Notes: a model not told the origin generated them from the letters alone. A DNA stretch of 64,000 nucleotides from Cohaesibacter marisflavi (GCF_900115225.1 NZ_FOVR01000001.1:705668-769667), one strand, 5' to 3'; shown: positions 1 to 9,412, numbered from the stretch's first letter. Numbers and translations: made by a program.

Positions 1-1
1 G

Positions 2-289
2 GCAGACGATTTGAAGCGCCTGATATTTATCAAGCATGCCCGTGACCTCGGTTTCCATCTCGATGACATCAAGTCCCTGTTGACCCTTAAAGAAGACACG
101 TCATGCCCATGCTCGGGGGCTGATGAAATTCTGACACGCCATCTGTCTGATGTGCGCAACCGGATCAGCCGTTTACAGCGCCTTGAAGCCGAGCTTGAGC
201 GTATGTCTCATTGCGAGGGGGAATGCGTTGCGGAATGTTCCGTTATCGAAAGCCTTGCCGATCACAGTCATTGCCTTTATGAGCACTGA
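2..289 (+). CDS. MerR-family metal-responsive regulator (5' end outside window)
   Basis: C-terminal part of a MerR-type transcriptional activator. The reading frame is open to the left edge, so the HTH start lies outside the window. What remains begins with ADDLKRLIFIKHARDLGF, the usual end of the winged helix, followed by a dimerisation coiled coil and a Cys/His-rich tail. Cysteines occur in CPC early on, then HC, CEGEC, and a final HSHC. This arrangement resembles ZntR/PbrR-type sensors of divalent soft metals. Known MerR sensors bend the promoter DNA of a metal exporter gene; no such gene lies downstream, so the target may be to the left. The metal is not decidable from this fragment. Confidence 0.8.
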   Translation, partial: ADDLKRLIFIKHARDLGFHLDDIKSLLTLKEDTSCPCSGADEILTRHLSDVRNRISRLQRLEAELERMSHCEGECVAECSVIESLADHSHCLYEH

Positions 290-330
290 CGAACTCATCT
301 ATCTATCATCTAAGCGCAGGGGACACGTTT

Positions 331-783
331 ATGACTTGGACGATCTATCTTTCGGGAGAAATTCACACCGATTGGCGCGACCAGATCGAAGAAGGCGCAA
401 AGGCATTGGATTTGCCCGTATGCTTTTCTGGTCCGGTTACGGACCACGCTGCTTCGGATGATTGCGGTGTCGTAATTCTGGGGCAGGAAGAGAATAAATT
501 CTGGCACGATCACAAAGGGGCAAAGCTCAACGCCATCAGAACCCGCACATTGCTGGAAGCCGCTGATATTGTCGTGGTGCGCTTTGGTGAAAAATACAAG
601 CAATGGAACGCAGCCTTCGATGCAGGTTTCGCCGCAGCATTGGGTAAGCCCATGATTGTCATGCACGGTAAAGATCATCAGCATGCGCTAAAGGAAGTGG
701 ATGCCGCAGCGCTTGCCGTGACCGAAACGCCACAAGAAGTCGTGCAGATCCTGCGGTATGTCATGGAAGGCAAACTCGCTTAA
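331..783 (+). CDS. YtoQ family protein
   Basis: A 150-residue protein starting MTWTIYLSGEIHTDW, the characteristic opening of the YtoQ family, which is related in fold to nucleoside 2-deoxyribosyltransferases. It keeps the SGEIH and FGEKYKQWNAAFD segments typical of the family. No membrane segment or signal peptide is seen, so it should be cytosolic. The biochemical reaction of YtoQ proteins is not established. It follows the MerR gene by about 40 bases on the same strand and could be co-transcribed, but nothing here proves a functional link. Confidence 0.8.
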   Translation: MTWTIYLSGEIHTDWRDQIEEGAKALDLPVCFSGPVTDHAASDDCGVVILGQEENKFWHDHKGAKLNAIRTRTLLEAADIVVVRFGEKYKQWNAAFDAGFAAALGKPMIVMHGKDHQHALKEVDAAALAVTETPQEVVQILRYVMEGKLA

Positions 784-878
784 TGCTCCGATCCTTTGCC
801 GAGAGACGAGCAGAACATGCAACTAATCAGTTCCCGTTATGGTTTTTGTAAAACAATTGATAAGACCGCGGGCGGGCA

Positions 879-1646
879 ATGCCCTATAGAAGATCTATGA
901 CTGGAAAACGATTAGCTGATGACAGCATGACTCCCGGCCGTCTGTTTCTTGAAGGAATGCGGCGCGGCATTCCCGTAGTAATAACGGCTGGACCCTTCGG
1001 TGCACTGTTCGGAGCCCTCGCCATTGACAATGGCATGTCTGCCTTTGATGCGGTTCTGATGAGTGCGACTATTTTTGCAGGCGCCAGTCAGTTGGTGGGG
1101 CTTGAACTCTTTGGGCAGCATATCCCCGCTTGGATCGTTATTCTTTCCATTTTCGCCGTCAATTTCCGGCACATCCTCTATTCTGCTTCGCTTGGGCAAC
1201 ATGTAGCCAACTGGTCATGGGTTCGCCAGATGTTCGGCTTTTTCTTTCTGGTTGATCCGGCCTATGCTGAAACGGAAAGACGCGCAGAGCAGGGGGAGGA
1301 TGTGCAGTTCTCATGGTATATGGGGCTGGTGTTTGTGGTCTATGTCGGATGGGTCGGGATGACCTGGCTGGGCACCATATTCGGCAATTTTCTTGAGGAT
1401 TCTCATACCTGGGGCATCGATTTCATCTTGCCGATCTATTTCATGGCTTTGCTCATGGGATTTCGAAAACGGCCCTTCTGGTACCCGATTGTCTTTGTCA
1501 GTGCAGCCTCTTCGATTATTGCCGCCAAAACGGTTGGATCTCCCTGGCATGTTTCCATCGGTGCGGCCGTTGGTATTCTGACTGCGGCAATTTTCGCCCC
1601 AGTGTCGGATGAAGAAACCGGTGATAAACAGGAAGGGGCGCGGTGA
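879..1646 (+). CDS. azlC: AzlC family branched-chain amino acid exporter, large subunit
   Basis: Integral membrane protein of about 255 residues with several hydrophobic helices, matching AzlC/YgaZ. The family signature FLEGMRRGIPVVITAGPFG and the motif FAVNFRHILYSASL are present. With AzlD it forms an exporter of branched-chain amino acids or analogues in the inner membrane. The first ATG is at 879; ATGs at 897 (preceded by AGAAGA) and 927 are equally plausible, and 897 has the better ribosome-binding site. Its stop codon overlaps the start of azlD, which indicates translational coupling. Confidence 0.88.
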   Translation: MPYRRSMTGKRLADDSMTPGRLFLEGMRRGIPVVITAGPFGALFGALAIDNGMSAFDAVLMSATIFAGASQLVGLELFGQHIPAWIVILSIFAVNFRHILYSASLGQHVANWSWVRQMFGFFFLVDPAYAETERRAEQGEDVQFSWYMGLVFVVYVGWVGMTWLGTIFGNFLEDSHTWGIDFILPIYFMALLMGFRKRPFWYPIVFVSAASSIIAAKTVGSPWHVSIGAAVGILTAAIFAPVSDEETGDKQEGAR

Positions 1647-1942
1647 TGACAGCCACTTTCTGGATTATCATTGGCGGCGCAATCGTTACCTATCTAACGC
1701 GCATCGGCGGCCACCTCATCCTCACGCGCTTTGATCGGATCCATCCTCGCGTTCAAGCGGGGCTGGATGCCGTGCCAGCGGCCGTGTTGACAACGTTGGT
1801 CGCACCGGCTGTGGTCGATGGGGGCCCTAGCGAATGGGCCGCTTTTGCAATTGCTGTTGTCGCAGGGGTGCGGGTTTCCACGATTCCCATGGTCATCATA
1901 GGAGCCGTTGCCGTAGCGCTTTTGCGACAAGTTTTAGGATAA
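1643..1942 (+). CDS. azlD: AzlD family branched-chain amino acid exporter, small subunit
   Basis: A 99-residue, four-helix membrane protein of the AzlD/YgaH family. The segment IVTYLTRIGGHLI corresponds to the conserved TYxxR region near the N-terminus. It begins with GTG at 1643 or ATG at 1646, overlapping the azlC stop in a GTGATG arrangement, so the two subunits are probably made in equal amounts. It is the partner of the adjacent large subunit. Substrate specificity cannot be read from sequence. Confidence 0.88.
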   Translation: MMTATFWIIIGGAIVTYLTRIGGHLILTRFDRIHPRVQAGLDAVPAAVLTTLVAPAVVDGGPSEWAAFAIAVVAGVRVSTIPMVIIGAVAVALLRQVLG

Positions 1943-1990
1943 TTTGTCCGGCATCAGCCGGGAAAGTCTTTTGTCTGGAGCTTTGATGGT

Positions 1991-2731
1991 ATGAAAATTG
2001 GTTTGCTTGTTGCTGGTCCGCTGCCTGAGGAGCTCGTCAAACAGTTTGGTACGTTTGATGATATGTTCAAGGCGTTGCTCTTAAAGCAGGAGCCGAGCCT
2101 GACCTTTGCCAGCTATGATGTCTATGAGGACAATTTCCCTGAAGACACAAAGGATTGTGACGGTTGGATTGTAACTGGATCACTGCACAGCGCTTATGAA
2201 AAACTGCCCTGGATGATCCGTCTTGAAGCCTTCATCAGAGAGGCGATCAAGGCCGACCAGCCAACCATTGGCATCTGCTTTGGCCATCAGATCATGGCAA
2301 CAGCTATGGGGGGCGTGGTTGAAAAAGCGCCTTCGGGCAAATGGGGAGCGGCTGTCCACACCTATAAAATTTCCCTGAACGACAGGGAACGCCCCGCATG
2401 GATGAATGGCGATGGCGAAACTTTTGCGCTACAGGCGAGTCATCAGGATCAAGTCACAGTTTTGCCTGAAAGCGGTTGTCTGATCGCGGGCAACGAATTC
2501 TGCCCCAATGGCATGATCGCTTATGGAAAGGCTGGGCTTTCCCTGCAACTCCATCCCGAGTTATCCAGCGGTATCGTGGAAACCATGCTTCACAAGAGAC
2601 GCGGCACTGCCATGACAGAACAAGATGCAGATGTAGCTTTATCCCATGTGAATGACCCGGTCGATGCGGACCGAGTGGCGCAATGGATGATGCTGTTCTT
2701 TCATCAGTCGTGGGATCGCAAACCAGTTTGA
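1991..2731 (+). CDS. Type 1 glutamine amidotransferase (GMP synthase-like)
   Basis: A stand-alone class I glutamine amidotransferase of 246 residues. The nucleophile elbow GICFGHQ places the catalytic cysteine at residue 96, and LHPE supplies His188 and Glu190 of the triad. Such enzymes release ammonia from glutamine or hydrolyse gamma-glutamyl bonds; free-standing relatives act on gamma-glutamyl compounds. The gene precedes a dipeptidase on the same strand, so a role in peptide or gamma-glutamyl turnover is possible, but this is inference. GGAG lies about 11 bases before the start ATG. Confidence 0.82.
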   Translation: MKIGLLVAGPLPEELVKQFGTFDDMFKALLLKQEPSLTFASYDVYEDNFPEDTKDCDGWIVTGSLHSAYEKLPWMIRLEAFIREAIKADQPTIGICFGHQIMATAMGGVVEKAPSGKWGAAVHTYKISLNDRERPAWMNGDGETFALQASHQDQVTVLPESGCLIAGNEFCPNGMIAYGKAGLSLQLHPELSSGIVETMLHKRRGTAMTEQDADVALSHVNDPVDADRVAQWMMLFFHQSWDRKPV

Positions 2732-2799
2732 GCGCCGGTCCTGCGATTGAATCGATGCCGTAAGTGGCGCAACGAAACAAAAAGAAAAACGAGATTAAA

Positions 2800-3846
2800 A
2801 TGGACAATGCTTCCCTGCCAATTTTCGATGGCCACAATGACACGTTGCTAAGGCTTGAAATGGCCGCGCGTGAGGGCTCTCCCATGTCCTTTATGGAAGG
2901 GGATGAACGCCTGCATATCGATTTTCCCAAGGCGCAGGAAGGCGGCTTTGCCGGAGGGCTGTTTGCCATGTTCGTGCCGCCAGTGCAGGAATTGGGCAGC
3001 AAGCCGGACTTCCAGTCCATGGTAAAGCCGATTGAGCAGACCTACGCGTTCGACTTGACCGACGCCATGATGGCGCGCGCAATGCTTCTGGCGCGGGAAT
3101 CTAGTGATCGCATTCGTATCTGTCTTTCCAGTCAGGACATTCGAAAGGCGATGGAAGACAATGCTCTTGCGATCATGCTCCATATCGAAGGGGCTGAAGC
3201 GATTGATGCAGATTTCAATGCTTTGTCCATTTTACATGAAGCTGGTTTGCGGTCCATTGGTCCGGTTTGGAGCCGCAGTAATATCTTTGGTCATGGCGTG
3301 CCGTTTGATTTCCCCGGAAGTCCTGATTCTGGCCCGGGATTGACTGAGCTTGGCAAGGAACTGGTCAAGCGATGCAATGCGCTCAACATCCTTATCGACC
3401 TGTCTCACCTCAATGAAAAAGGGTTCTGGGATGTCCATGCGGTATCCGACAAGCCGCTGCTTGCAACCCATTCCAACGTGCATGCCCTTTGCAAATCGCG
3501 TCGAAACCTGACGGACAAACAGCTTTCGGCCATCGCTGAAAGCAAGGGGCTGGTAGGGCTGAATTACTCAATCGGCTTTCTGCGCTCGGATGGAGACAAG
3601 TCCCAGCTGGATATGGACCTCGATATCATGGTCGACCATCTGGCCTATCTCGTCGAGAAACTGGGAGAAGAGGGCGTAGGTCTCGGCTCGGACTTTGACG
3701 GAACGACAGTGCCGCGTCGGATTGGCTCCGCAGCCGGAAACCCAGCTCTGATAGAGCGGATGCAGGCGCGTGGCTTTGGTGATGAGCTGATTGCCAAGAT
3801 TGCCTACAAGAACTGGCTTTCCATGCTGGAGCGTTCTGGCCTTTGA
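2800..3846 (+). CDS. Membrane dipeptidase family protein (peptidase M19)
   Basis: A 348-residue zinc dipeptidase related to renal dipeptidase. Metal-ligand motifs are all visible: DGHNDT near the N-terminus, HIEGAEA, ATHSNVHAL, and GSDFDG near the C-terminus. The family hydrolyses dipeptides, sometimes with a D-residue. No signal peptide is seen, so it is probably cytosolic. A GTG at 2764 would add twelve lysine-rich residues; the ATG at 2800 fits the family start better. A strong bidirectional terminator follows at 3926-3955. Confidence 0.85.
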   Translation: MDNASLPIFDGHNDTLLRLEMAAREGSPMSFMEGDERLHIDFPKAQEGGFAGGLFAMFVPPVQELGSKPDFQSMVKPIEQTYAFDLTDAMMARAMLLARESSDRIRICLSSQDIRKAMEDNALAIMLHIEGAEAIDADFNALSILHEAGLRSIGPVWSRSNIFGHGVPFDFPGSPDSGPGLTELGKELVKRCNALNILIDLSHLNEKGFWDVHAVSDKPLLATHSNVHALCKSRRNLTDKQLSAIAESKGLVGLNYSIGFLRSDGDKSQLDMDLDIMVDHLAYLVEKLGEEGVGLGSDFDGTTVPRRIGSAAGNPALIERMQARGFGDELIAKIAYKNWLSMLERSGL

Positions 3847-3925
3847 TTTTTGGGCAGGCCGATGCTATTCGGGCATTTGGCTGTTCTTTTTGGAACGGTC
3901 CAGACACAGCTTGAATGGCGAACAA

Positions 3926-3955
3926 AAAAAGCCCCGTATGAAAACGGGGCTTTTT
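3926..3955. terminator. Bidirectional intrinsic terminator
   Basis: GCCCCGT and ACGGGGC form a 7-bp GC-rich stem with the loop ATGAAA, flanked by A-runs on the left and T-runs on the right, extending the pairing to 12 bp. It sits between the convergent dipeptidase and NYN-protein genes and can serve both. Confidence 0.85.
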
Positions 3956-3980
3956 CAATTGGGGGCAGACGGACTGACGA

Positions 3981-4568
3981 TCAATCGTCATAGTCTCCAT
4001 CTTCATAGTCATTCTGTACAGGCATCCGCTGTGGGCGCTCACTCGCGTCGCGACCAATGCGGTCTGCGATATGGGCCAGATCAATGAAATGATCTGCCTG
4101 TCGGCGAAGCTCATCAGCGATCATTGGCGGCTGGGTTGACATCGTTGAAACAACGCTGACTTTGCGACCCTTGCGCTGCAAGGCTTCTACAAGTTTGCGG
4201 AAATCTCCGTCACCAGAGAAAATCACGAAGTGATCAACATGCTCCACAAGCTCCATCGCATCAATGGTTAGCTCGATGTCCATGTTGCCTTTGATTTTTC
4301 GGCGTCCGGCAGAATCCGTGAATTCTTTGGTCGGCTTGGTAACAACATGATAACCGTTATAATCAAGCCAGTCGATCAAAGGACGAATGGATGAATATTC
4401 CTGATCTTCGGCCAGGGCAGTGTAGTAGTAAGTTCGCAGAAGATACCCTTTGCCGCGGAATTCTCTCAGAAGCCTTTTGTAGTCAATATCGAAACCAAGA
4501 GTCTTGGTCGTTGCGTACAGATTGGCCCCGTCGATAAATAGCGCAACTTTTTCTCTAGGATCAAACAC
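3981..4568 (-). CDS. NYN domain protein (LabA/DUF88 family)
   Basis: A 195-residue protein with the NYN (PIN-like nuclease) fold. The acidic active-site motifs are clear: LFIDGANLY near the N-terminus, NMDIELTIDAM in the middle and FSGDGDF afterwards. These are the metal-binding aspartates of LabA/DUF88 ribonuclease-like proteins. The C-terminal 30 residues are acidic and probably disordered. The start is a GTG preceded by AAGGGTG. It lies divergently from rpoZ, an arrangement common in related alphaproteobacteria. The RNA target is unknown. Confidence 0.85.
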   Translation of the reverse strand: MFDPREKVALFIDGANLYATTKTLGFDIDYKRLLREFRGKGYLLRTYYYTALAEDQEYSSIRPLIDWLDYNGYHVVTKPTKEFTDSAGRRKIKGNMDIELTIDAMELVEHVDHFVIFSGDGDFRKLVEALQRKGRKVSVVSTMSTQPPMIADELRRQADHFIDLAHIADRIGRDASERPQRMPVQNDYEDGDYDD

Positions 4569-4945
4569 GGAGTCACCCTTTATGCTGGTTTTTCGTTGGA
4601 TTCAATTTCAGGATGAGTGTCGTATACAAACACGTCTGCTCTAAGCCTTGTAAGTGAATGCAAGATTTAAAAATGCGTTATTGAATCTTTAAATTATTCG
4701 AAACAATGAATTGCAATCTCGCGAAATCAAATCGATTCTTAGTCTATACAAATTTATATTCAATAACCACCAAGAAAAACAGATTATAAACGAAATCACA
4801 ACATGATAATCATGTATATGGTATCCAAAATTTTGACAAAAGCGTATGAAATCGGTTTCAGGCCCAGTTTTGCAAAGGTTCGCCCTTGTCAAATAAAAAA
4901 AATCGCTTTATCTAGGGGGAAAATCCCCCATTAAGGAGATCGTCT
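4569..4945. other. Intergenic region between NYN gene and rpoZ
   Basis: An AT-rich divergent promoter region of 377 bases. I see the candidate rpoZ promoter at its right end, which is listed separately, and no additional gene or stable hairpin. Confidence 0.5.
4886..4914 (+). promoter_or_regulatory. Candidate sigma-70 promoter of rpoZ
   Basis: TTGTCA at 4886-4891 and TATCTA at 4909-4914 are separated by 17 bases, which gives a plausible housekeeping promoter about 25 bases before the ribosome-binding site of rpoZ. Another TTGACA at 4833 lacks a good -10 partner. Confidence 0.4.
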
Positions 4946-5350
4946 ATGGCACGCGTCACTGTTGAGGACTGCGTTGATAAGGTTGAGAATCGTTTCGAGC
5001 TCGTGCTGCTTTCCGGTCATCGTGCGCGCATGATTTCTAGTGGCTCTTCGATTACGGTTGATCGCGACAATGACAAAAATCCGGTTGTTGCCCTGCGGGA
5101 AATTGCAGATGAAACTGTATCCCCGGGAGACCTGAAAGAAGATCTGATCCATTCGCTTCAGAAATATGTTGAGGTTGATGAGCCCGAGACTGAAGAAGTT
5201 CAGCTGATCACCGCTGACGAAGCTGCAACCACCGAATATGAAGGTGTTGCTTCTGAGAACAAGAATGAAGTCGTCTTCGACCAGATGTCTGAAGAAGAGC
5301 TTCTGCGCGGATTGGAAAGCCTAGTGCCGCCAGATCGTAACGACGACTGA
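4946..5350 (+). CDS. rpoZ: DNA-directed RNA polymerase omega subunit
   Basis: A 134-residue omega subunit. The N-terminus [13 protein letters not shown] and the following [17 protein letters not shown] are the standard omega core, which wraps the C-terminal tail of beta-prime and helps polymerase assembly and ppGpp response. The C-terminal 60 residues are a long acidic extension usual for alphaproteobacteria. AAGGAG lies at a normal distance before the ATG. It is followed by its own terminator and then relA, so ppGpp synthesis and one of its binding partners are neighbours. Confidence 0.96.
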   Translation: MARVTVEDCVDKVENRFELVLLSGHRARMISSGSSITVDRDNDKNPVVALREIADETVSPGDLKEDLIHSLQKYVEVDEPETEEVQLITADEAATTEYEGVASENKNEVVFDQMSEEELLRGLESLVPPDRNDD

Positions 5351-5378
5351 GCGCAGCAAGGTATCAGACTTGAGTTTG

Positions 5379-5408
5379 AAAAGGCGGGCGTCATAAGTCC
5401 GCCTTTTT
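5379..5408 (+). terminator. rpoZ intrinsic terminator
   Basis: AAAGGCGG at 5379-5386 pairs with CCGCCTTT at 5399-5406, and the T-run continues to 5409. It lies about 30 bases after the rpoZ stop. Confidence 0.75.
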
Positions 5409-5606
5409 TATTGGCTTTTTTACTTTGTTCTGCAATTCTGGCTGTCCGGCATGGTCTGGAGTCGGTTTTGCCCAGTCTGGCGAGTCTCCGCCAGCAGAAC
5501 ATCGTCTTCAGTTTCTAGTTTTTAGCGTTCCGGTTTCTGGTTTGGAAACAAACCGTATGGGCTCGAGTGGTTTCGGGCGCTTAACAATTGAGGTCTCTTC
5601 TTCGCC

Positions 5607-7847
5607 ATGATGCGTCAGTACGAACTCGTCGAGAGAGTTGTAAGCTATAATCCCAATGCTGACGAAGCCCTGTTGAACAAGGCTTATGTCTATTCCATGC
5701 GCAAACATGGCAAACAGAAGCGTGCGTCCGGTGACCCTTATTTCGTGCATCCTCTCGAGGTTGCCGGCATCCTGACGGATTTGCGGCTGGATGATGGAAC
5801 GATCGCCGTCGGGTTGTTGCATGACACGCTGGAAGATACAGACGCAACACGCACAGAACTTGATTCCATGTTCGGCGAAGAAATCGGCAAGCTCGTTGAG
5901 GGGCTGACCAAGATCAGCCAGCTTGATCTGGTGTCCCGCCGCACCAAGCAGGCGGAAAATATCCGCAAGCTGTTGCTCGCCATCTCCGATGATGTGCGCG
6001 TGTTGATCGTCAAACTGGCAGACCGTTTGCACAATATGCGCACCTTGCACTATGTGCCCGAGCACAAGCGCCATCGTATCGCACAGGAAACCATCGATAT
6101 CTACGCGCCGCTCGCCGAGCGTATGGGCATGCAGGATATTCGCGAAGAGTTGGAAGGTCTTTCCTTCAAATATGTCAATCCTGAAGCTTACGAAGCCATC
6201 AATGCACGTCTTGAAGAGGTGCGTCAGCGCAACAAGACCATCATCTCCGAAATTGAAGGGGAGTTGGAAAAGACTTTCGCTGAGAAGGGCTTGAAGGCAT
6301 CCGTTCGTGGTCGTGAAAAAAAGGCCTATTCCATTTTCCGCAAGATGCAGCGACAGAATATCGGCTTTGAGCAATTGTCCGATATTTATGCCTTCCGCGT
6401 GCTGGTGGAAGATGTTGAAGCCTGTTACCGAACGCTCGGCATCGTGCACACCATCTGGCCGTGCGTACCCGGTCGCTTCAAGGATTATGTATCAACCCCC
6501 AAACCCAACGATTATCGCTCCATCCACACCACGGTGATCGGCCCCGGGCGGCAGCGCGTTGAGTTGCAGATCCGCACGCATAAAATGCACCAGTTCGCTG
6601 AATATGGTGTCGCGGCCCACGCACTGTATAAAGATGTTAGCGGCAAGACCAAGGGGGGGCGGTCTTTGGGGCGTCTGGCCCGCGACAGCAACGCCTATTC
6701 ATGGCTGCGACAGACAGTTGAGCTGCTCTCGTCGGGTAACTCGGCTGAAGAGTTCCTCGAGCATACAAAGCTGGAGTTGTTTCAGGATCAGGTCTTCTGT
6801 TTCACGCCAAAAGGGCGCGTCATTGCCTTGCCACGTGGTGCCGTTCCCATTGATTTTGCCTATGCGGTTCATACCGATATCGGGGATACCTGCATCGGCT
6901 GTAAGATCAATGGCGCCGTCATGCCGCTGGTGACCGAGCTGAACAATGGTGACGAGGTTGAAATTATCTGCTCCAAGGCGCAGACGCCACCGCCAGCATG
7001 GGAGAATATTGCGGCCACAGGCAAGGCGCGGGCTGCCATTCGCAAGGCTACGCGAGCAGCTGTGCGCAAGCAATATGCCGGCCTTGGTGAGCAGATCTTG
7101 CAGAATGCCTTCAAACGGGCTGATCAGGAATATTCCACCGAACAGATCAAGGTCGCCTTGTCGCGGCTTGGTTTTCAGACATTGGACGACGCGCTGGCGG
7201 CCGTCGGACGAGGGGAACTCCAGTCCCGTATGGTGATCGAGGCGGTGTTCCCGGATTATCAGGACCAGCGGGCAGCCCAGAGCGAAGGCGAGCGCGGGGA
7301 AGGGTGGTTCGGCCTGCCTCATGCCTCGGCCATGAAATTCCGCATTCCCGGTTCTGGCCGAAAGCAAAATGGCAAGAACGCCCATCAGTCCGGTCAGCGG
7401 TCTATCCCGATCCGTGGCCTTTCTGCCGATATTCCCGTTACCTTCGCCCCTGAAGGAGGAGCCGTGCCAGGCGACAGGATCGTTGGTATCCACACTCCGG
7501 GTAAGGGGGTTACCATCTACCCTATTCATTCTCCGGCTCTTAGTCAGTTTGAAGACACGCCGGAGCGGTGGCTTGATGTCCGTTGGGATATCGATGAGGA
7601 GAATACAGAGCGGTTTCCGGCAAGGATCGAGGTTTCCATCCTCAATGAACCGGGCAGTCTTGCGTCTATCGCCAATGTCATTGCCGAGAATGACGGCAAT
7701 ATCGAGAATATCAAGATGGAGCATCAGATGAGTGATTTCCATGAAATGACTATCGATTTGTCAGTCTGGAACCTCAATCATCTCAACCGGATTATCGAAC
7801 AGATCCGTAGCAAGAAAACAGTGTCCAAGGCATGGCGAGTCAACTGA
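5607..7847 (+). CDS. relA: Bifunctional (p)ppGpp synthetase/hydrolase (Rsh)
   Basis: A full-length 746-residue RelA/SpoT homologue that makes and degrades the stringent-response alarmone. The hydrolase HD domain is intact, with HPLEV (His49) and LLHDTLED (His72-Asp73). The synthetase domain follows, with YRSIHTTV near residue 303. Next come a TGS domain starting near VFCFTPKGRVIALP and a C-terminal ACT domain from about residue 672. Both catalytic halves look active, as expected for the single Rsh of Hyphomicrobiales. The Shine-Dalgarno sequence is weak. The gene sits between rpoZ and acpS; pyrE or pdxJ, often found here, are absent. Confidence 0.95.
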   Translation: MMRQYELVERVVSYNPNADEALLNKAYVYSMRKHGKQKRASGDPYFVHPLEVAGILTDLRLDDGTIAVGLLHDTLEDTDATRTELDSMFGEEIGKLVEGLTKISQLDLVSRRTKQAENIRKLLLAISDDVRVLIVKLADRLHNMRTLHYVPEHKRHRIAQETIDIYAPLAERMGMQDIREELEGLSFKYVNPEAYEAINARLEEVRQRNKTIISEIEGELEKTFAEKGLKASVRGREKKAYSIFRKMQRQNIGFEQLSDIYAFRVLVEDVEACYRTLGIVHTIWPCVPGRFKDYVSTPKPNDYRSIHTTVIGPGRQRVELQIRTHKMHQFAEYGVAAHALYKDVSGKTKGGRSLGRLARDSNAYSWLRQTVELLSSGNSAEEFLEHTKLELFQDQVFCFTPKGRVIALPRGAVPIDFAYAVHTDIGDTCIGCKINGAVMPLVTELNNGDEVEIICSKAQTPPPAWENIAATGKARAAIRKATRAAVRKQYAGLGEQILQNAFKRADQEYSTEQIKVALSRLGFQTLDDALAAVGRGELQSRMVIEAVFPDYQDQRAAQSEGERGEGWFGLPHASAMKFRIPGSGRKQNGKNAHQSGQRSIPIRGLSADIPVTFAPEGGAVPGDRIVGIHTPGKGVTIYPIHSPALSQFEDTPERWLDVRWDIDEENTERFPARIEVSILNEPGSLASIANVIAENDGNIENIKMEHQMSDFHEMTIDLSVWNLNHLNRIIEQIRSKKTVSKAWRVN

Positions 7848-7935
7848 TTGAAGGTGTTTGACAGACCAGTCAGAGGCGCAGTTAAACAAAAGCCTGACCG
7901 GGGCGAGGCATGAAGAGAAAGGAAGAAACAAACGC

Positions 7936-8352
7936 ATGATTATCGGCACCGGGAATGATCTGATCGACATCAGACGCATTGAAAAATCTCTTGATCGTTT
8001 TGGCGAACGCTTCATCCAGCGTGTCTTTACCGAAAAGGAAATTGCACGCTCGGAGCGCAAGGCTCAGAGGGCAGCCTCCTATGCCAAACGGTTCGCTGCC
8101 AAGGAAGCCTGTTCAAAGGCATTGGGAACCGGGCTTTCTCATGGTGTCTTCTGGCGTGATATGGGTGTTAGCAACCTTTGGACCGGCAAGCCGACCATGG
8201 TGCTAACCAACGGCGCGCTGAAGCGAATGCAGTCTATGATCCCGCCCGGTTTCGTGCCTCAGATTGATCTGACCATCACGGATGAATATCCCATCGCTCA
8301 GGCCTATGTCATCATTTCGGCAATCCCGGAAAACTGGCCGTCAGCACAATAG
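7936..8352 (+). CDS. acpS: Holo-[acyl-carrier-protein] synthase
   Basis: A 138-residue 4'-phosphopantetheinyl transferase that activates acyl carrier protein using CoA. The magnesium ligands are visible in [11 protein letters not shown] (Asp8 region) and in [15 protein letters not shown]. The ATG at 7936 is preceded by AGGAAG; an upstream in-frame GTG at 7858 would add 26 residues not typical of the family. It lies about 90 bases after relA and upstream of lepB, the usual order in this group. Confidence 0.95.
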   Translation: MIIGTGNDLIDIRRIEKSLDRFGERFIQRVFTEKEIARSERKAQRAASYAKRFAAKEACSKALGTGLSHGVFWRDMGVSNLWTGKPTMVLTNGALKRMQSMIPPGFVPQIDLTITDEYPIAQAYVIISAIPENWPSAQ

Positions 8353-8581
8353 CGCCACAATCAGGGTACAAAGACCCTTCGAACTGCTTTTTTGTTCACT
8401 TATACGGTCATATGTACACAGGAATGCCAGACTTTTCTGCCATTGTGTTTTCTTGATTGTATCGGCGGTACGCTACCGCTATTACCAAACATGAACCAAT
8501 TTGAATGGATATGACCGACAAGGCCATCGGCCAGTTTTTTACAAAGACCTGCCGGTCATGATTTAAAAAAGAGAATTCAGT

Positions 8582-9349
8582 GTGTCAGACGATAGCATGA
8601 AAGAAAATGAGGGTGGCCTTGGGGAAACCATCAAGGTCATTATTCAGGCGCTGCTTCTAGCGCTCGTGGTGAGAACGCTTCTATTTCAGCCCTTCTCGAT
8701 ACCCTCCGGTTCCATGAAGTCGACACTTCTGATTGGCGACTATCTGTTCGTTTCAAAATATAGCTATGGCTATTCGCGTTATTCGATGCCGTTCGGTTTG
8801 CCTCTTTTCTCCGGGCGCATTTTGGCCAGCGAACCCACGCGCGGTGACATTGTCGTGTTCAAATTGCCGCGCGATCCGTCGGTTGACTATATCAAACGCG
8901 TCATCGGGTTACCCGGCGACAAGATCCAGATGATTGGCGGTCAGCTCTATATCAATGGTACCGCGGTTCAGCATGAGCGGATTGAAGACTTCATCGATAC
9001 GGACGCGCAGGGGCGCAAGACGCGGGTTGAACGCTTCCGCGAAACCCTGCCAAATGGCGTCAGCTACACCACGCTCAACCTGACTGACAACAACTATCTC
9101 GATAACACGCCGGTTTATGAAGTGCCCGCAGGCCATTACTTCATGATGGGTGACAACCGGGACAATTCCTCGGACAGCCGTGTCTTGAGCAACGTCGGCT
9201 ATGTGCCGTTTGAAAATCTGGTCGGCAAGGCTCAGGTGATCTTCTTCTCCATTGGCGATGGCAAGGCCCCTTGGGAGATCTGGAGTTGGCCAAGTGCAGC
9301 CCGCTGGGAACGTTGGTTCACAAGCCTCAAGCCGGATACCAATGACTAG
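8582..9349 (+). CDS. lepB: Signal peptidase I
   Basis: A 255-residue inner-membrane serine protease that removes signal peptides from exported proteins. One N-terminal transmembrane helix covers about residues 17-34. PSGSM gives catalytic Ser44 and DYIKRVIG gives catalytic Lys105; the later box GDNRDNSSDSR is also present. Translation starts at GTG 8582, or possibly ATG 8597. About 230 non-coding bases separate it from acpS, so it may have its own promoter. Confidence 0.95.
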   Translation: MSDDSMKENEGGLGETIKVIIQALLLALVVRTLLFQPFSIPSGSMKSTLLIGDYLFVSKYSYGYSRYSMPFGLPLFSGRILASEPTRGDIVVFKLPRDPSVDYIKRVIGLPGDKIQMIGGQLYINGTAVQHERIEDFIDTDAQGRKTRVERFRETLPNGVSYTTLNLTDNNYLDNTPVYEVPAGHYFMMGDNRDNSSDSRVLSNVGYVPFENLVGKAQVIFFSIGDGKAPWEIWSWPSAARWERWFTSLKPDTND

Positions 9350-9377
9350 AAACAGAGTTGCATGAATAAGTCAGTTT

Positions 9378-9412
9378 GGGAGTGGACGCTGGCCGCCAGT
9401 TGCTTCACTCCC
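9378..9412 (+). other. Hairpin downstream of lepB
   Basis: GGGAGTG at 9378-9384 pairs with CACTCCC at 9406-9412, and an inner CTGG/CCAG pairing fits inside it. There is no T-run after it, so it is a weak terminator candidate or an mRNA 3'-end stabiliser. Confidence 0.4.

Noticed and set aside
5508..6449. 313-residue open frame antisense to relA
   Set aside because: It lies opposite an intact, well-conserved Rsh gene, and has no family motif or ribosome-binding site.
6699..7742. 347-residue open frame antisense to relA
   Set aside because: It covers the TGS and ACT parts of relA; its length comes from the codon bias of the real gene.
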